NCBI GenBank assembly: GCA_903862805.1
Contig: CAIOZP010000634.1
Span: forward strand, 1-7,947
DNA length: 7,947 nucleotides
Direction: 5' to 3'
Source of the DNA: an uncultured Fibrobacterota bacterium
GTDB taxonomy: Bacteria > Fibrobacterota > Chitinivibrionia > Chitinivibrionales > CAIOZP01
The notes below the pieces were generated by a model. The model had not been told where the DNA came from. It did no database searches and was given only the letters and a program-made list of their open reading frames with translations. The position numbers and the translations under genes were made by a program. Below, in pieces: positions 5,957-7,947 of the stretch; position 1 is the stretch's first letter; each line of letters starts with the position of its first letter.

Positions 5957-7434
5957 CGTAAACCCCCATGCTGATCGGCAATGATTTTACAAGCCACGCG
6001 ACTTTCACCGGCGGCCGAATAGAGATCCATGAATGCCTTTGTATAGTTGTAGCGTGTTGTCAATCTGTCGATTTTTGTTTTCTGGACCGAAAGCTCCGCG
6101 TCGATTACATCGAGAGAAGTTCCGTAACCGTTTTCAAATCGACTGCGTGACTGGCGCAGATTTTCCTGAGCGAGCGTGTCGTCGGATTCAAGCTCTGCGG
6201 CGCGTGATTCCGCGTTGTCGCATTCGATCCATGACTTGCGCACGAGAAGCGCAATGTCGTGCTGAGCGGCATTTTCAGCGGCTTCGGATTCCTTGACAAG
6301 ATGCGAGGCCGACATGGTTTTCGACAGAATCTTTCCACAAGAAAAAATGTTCCATGTCGCGTTGAGACCAAGCGCCCATTTGGGTTCGAGCGGCGAAAGA
6401 TAACTCTGGAACAACTCGCACTTGCCGAAAGCCGCAATCACCGGAAGAGCCTCGCCACGTTCGGCGAAAAGCTTGGCCCGCGCGGCGGCCTTCTTGTTTG
6501 AAATGACTTCAAGAAGCGGCTGGGATTTTTGGGCACTTGTCAGAAAATCGTCGAGACTTCCTTCACGCTTTGCCACAACAAGACTGTCTGTAACATTTGG
6601 CGTGTCTCCATCGGGAAGCCCAAGACAGCGACCAAGCGCAAGACGCGCTAAAAGAAGCCGGTTGCTGTCGTCTTCAAGATTGCGACGAGCTTCGGCGAGA
6701 GCAACCTGCGCACGCAGCCAGTCAGTTTTCGGCCGCATACCTGCATCGAGCGCAGCGTGCGCGTGTGCCTCGTGTTTCTGCATAGCCCCGAAAACTTCTT
6801 TGCGTACAGTTACAACACTGTTTAGCAGACTGACCGCGCTCCACGCGGCAGCCGTGTTCGAAATCACCTCGTCGGTTTTGTGTGCAAGCTCTGCCTGTGC
6901 AGCGGCTTTTTCGGCAGACGCAGCGCGTGTTCCGGCAAGAACGCGGCCTCCGACAAACAGCGGCTGAGTAATTGTCACGGCCGCTTCGGGGTAACACTTT
7001 TGTTTTACTGTGTCGATAAAATGCGGAATACTGTCGCTAAGTTTTTTGCTCACACCCGCCCGATACATCGAGTCCATAATCTCAAGCATCGGCGCAGGAA
7101 TTGTGGCACCGCTTGACGTAAGAGAATCGAGCCAGATCTTTTCGTAGATCTTCGTCTCACTACCGATCATCGCATCGCGGATCGGATCGAGATCCATCAC
7201 CAGCGGATCGTTGAGCACCGTATATCCACCCGACAGCGAAACCGTCGGCAGGAAATTGCCAAGCGCCTGCCGCTTGTCCCATGTCTTCTGCGAGAGCTTT
7301 TCGCGGAACTGAACAAGGTCGGGATTCTGCCTGATCGCCGTCTCGACGGCATCGTTTAATCCGACAACGTTTTGCGAATAGGCAGAAACCGTTACGCCAA
7401 GAAACAGCAATGTTTTAACAAACAGTCGCGACAT
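5953..7434 (-). CDS. TolC-family outer-membrane efflux protein
   Basis: Trimeric outer-membrane channel subunit of 493 residues. A signal peptide (1-20, cleavage likely after A-Y-S) is followed by two OEP repeats, about 25-275 and 290-475. QPLFVGGR (157-164) and WNIFSCGK (361-368) are the paired strand-to-helix junctions of the two repeats; the second has SCGK where GG is usual. The helical hairpin tips, GMRPKTDWL (232-240) and GYGTSLDVIDAE (436-447), have the Gly and Asp pattern typical of the periplasmic entrance. The first barrel loop (about 72-150) is greatly enlarged compared with the second (about 340-355). The ATG lies 1 bp after the TetR stop, with AAAAAAGG 8 nt upstream, inside the regulator's last codons. 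It belongs with the adaptor and the two permeases as a dedicated exit duct. Confidence 0.94.
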   Translation of the reverse strand: MSRLFVKTLLFLGVTVSAYSQNVVGLNDAVETAIRQNPDLVQFREKLSQKTWDKRQALGNFLPTVSLSGGYTVLNDPLVMDLDPIRDAMIGSETKIYEKIWLDSLTSSGATIPAPMLEIMDSMYRAGVSKKLSDSIPHFIDTVKQKCYPEAAVTITQPLFVGGRVLAGTRAASAEKAAAQAELAHKTDEVISNTAAAWSAVSLLNSVVTVRKEVFGAMQKHEAHAHAALDAGMRPKTDWLRAQVALAEARRNLEDDSNRLLLARLALGRCLGLPDGDTPNVTDSLVVAKREGSLDDFLTSAQKSQPLLEVISNKKAAARAKLFAERGEALPVIAAFGKCELFQSYLSPLEPKWALGLNATWNIFSCGKILSKTMSASHLVKESEAAENAAQHDIALLVRKSWIECDNAESRAAELESDDTLAQENLRQSRSRFENGYGTSLDVIDAELSVQKTKIDRLTTRYNYTKAFMDLYSAAGESRVACKIIADQHGGLR

Positions 7435-7435
7435 A

Positions 7436-7947
7436 TCAACTGCCTTTTTTGCGGAAAATTACGCCATTGAGAATCACCGAGGAAACCGTCGCAGAAATGG
7501 CATCTATTTTTGCTTTATCACCAAGTTCGGCCCATTGAACGAGAATGTGCCGAAGCCCGCCGAAGATCAGTTCCTTTACCACTTCCGCGTCGAGAGCTTT
7601 TTCAATAGTGCCAACCCGCTGTCCTTTCCGGATGATCCGTTCGCCGGTGGATAGTGCGCGGGAACGCTGTTCCGAACATGCCGTGAAGGTTCCGATTCTG
7701 GTTATATGTTGCTCGTCGCCAGCAAAGACTTTTACAAGATCGGAATTGTTGCTGAACAGCAAAATCGTTTCGGTGATAATCGAAGAGAGCTTTTCTGCGG
7801 CAGTATTCGCTTTGTCCGATTCGATCTTTTCGATCGTGTCGGAAATTTTTCGCCAAGTGTTTTCAATAATTCGCGCCAAAAGATTTTCTTTGTTTTCAAA
7901 ATAGAGATATATGGTTCCGGTCGCGACTTCGGCACGCTCGGCTATCA
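7436..7947 (-). CDS. TetR-family transcriptional regulator, N-terminus beyond the window
   Basis: Partial gene: 169 residues are visible and the 5' end runs off the right edge. The first residues, encoded at 7880-7945, read IAERAEVATGTIYLYFENKENL, the second half of the TetR helix-turn-helix with its T-I-Y-x-Y-F core and the following helix. About 15-30 residues are therefore missing. A TTG at 7879 opens an in-frame reading of 147 residues but lies inside this domain and is not the start. The rest is an all-helical ligand-binding and dimerisation domain without recognisable specificity. It leads the operon, 1 bp before the TolC-family gene, and probably represses its own operon, as CecR does for ybhGFSR in E. 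coli; the operator would lie beyond the window. The effector is unknown. Confidence 0.93.
   Translation of the reverse strand, partial: IAERAEVATGTIYLYFENKENLLARIIENTWRKISDTIEKIESDKANTAAEKLSSIITETILLFSNNSDLVKVFAGDEQHITRIGTFTACSEQRSRALSTGERIIRKGQRVGTIEKALDAEVVKELIFGGLRHILVQWAELGDKAKIDAISATVSSVILNGVIFRKKGS

Noticed and set aside
5042..5974. Long plus-strand open frame (310 codons) antisense to the adaptor gene
   Set aside because: It mirrors almost the whole adaptor gene, is rich in Cys, Arg, Phe and His with no recognisable domain, and the minus-strand frame has full-length HlyD-family motifs. It is an antisense shadow.
6422..6967. Plus-strand open frame (181 codons) opposite the TolC-family gene
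   Set aside because: Ser/Arg/Ala-rich translation without domain features, lying wholly inside a well-supported minus-strand gene.
7436..7879. TetR gene starting at TTG 7879
   Set aside because: The frame stays open to the window edge and encodes the conserved TetR helix-turn-helix upstream of that TTG, so the gene is longer and truncated by the window.

Overview
The window carries seven genes, all on the minus strand, so they are read from the right edge towards the left. Coding density is high. A TolC-type outer-membrane factor and a periplasmic adaptor show that the host is a Gram-negative (two-membrane) bacterium. Base composition looks close to 50% GC by eye. Nothing fixes the phylum: the architecture would suit Fibrobacterota, Bacteroidota or a related didermic lineage, but that is an impression, not a result.

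Right block (7947 down to 2606): a five-gene, tightly packed export operon. In transcription order it encodes a TetR-family regulator (N-terminus cut by the window edge), a TolC-family outer-membrane protein, an HlyD/YbhG-type adaptor with a lipoprotein-like signal, and two ABC-2 type inner-membrane permeases resembling YbhS and YbhR. Junctions are +1 bp, a TTGA overlap, +2 bp and an 8-bp overlap, so the five are almost certainly one transcript. The set matches the E. coli CecR/YbhGFSR system with its own TolC added, but no ATP-binding subunit (YbhF equivalent) lies between the adaptor and the permeases or anywhere else in the window.

Middle (2605 to 2277): a 329-bp gene-free stretch, the only substantial one. 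It holds a weak promoter candidate and a small perfect inverted repeat, but no convincing terminator.

Left block (2276 down to 68): two tandem paralogous regulators of unusual build. Each has a short cytoplasmic tail, a membrane helix, an extracytoplasmic domain of about 180 residues that looks like a beta-sandwich carbohydrate-binding fold, a second membrane helix, and a C-terminal AraC-type double helix-turn-helix. The two share clear motifs in the outer domain but differ strongly in their DNA-reading helices. They look like membrane-embedded one-component sensors, possibly acting as a pair. Whether they control the exporter next door is not shown by the sequence.

No tRNA, rRNA, CRISPR array, insertion sequence or phage gene was seen.
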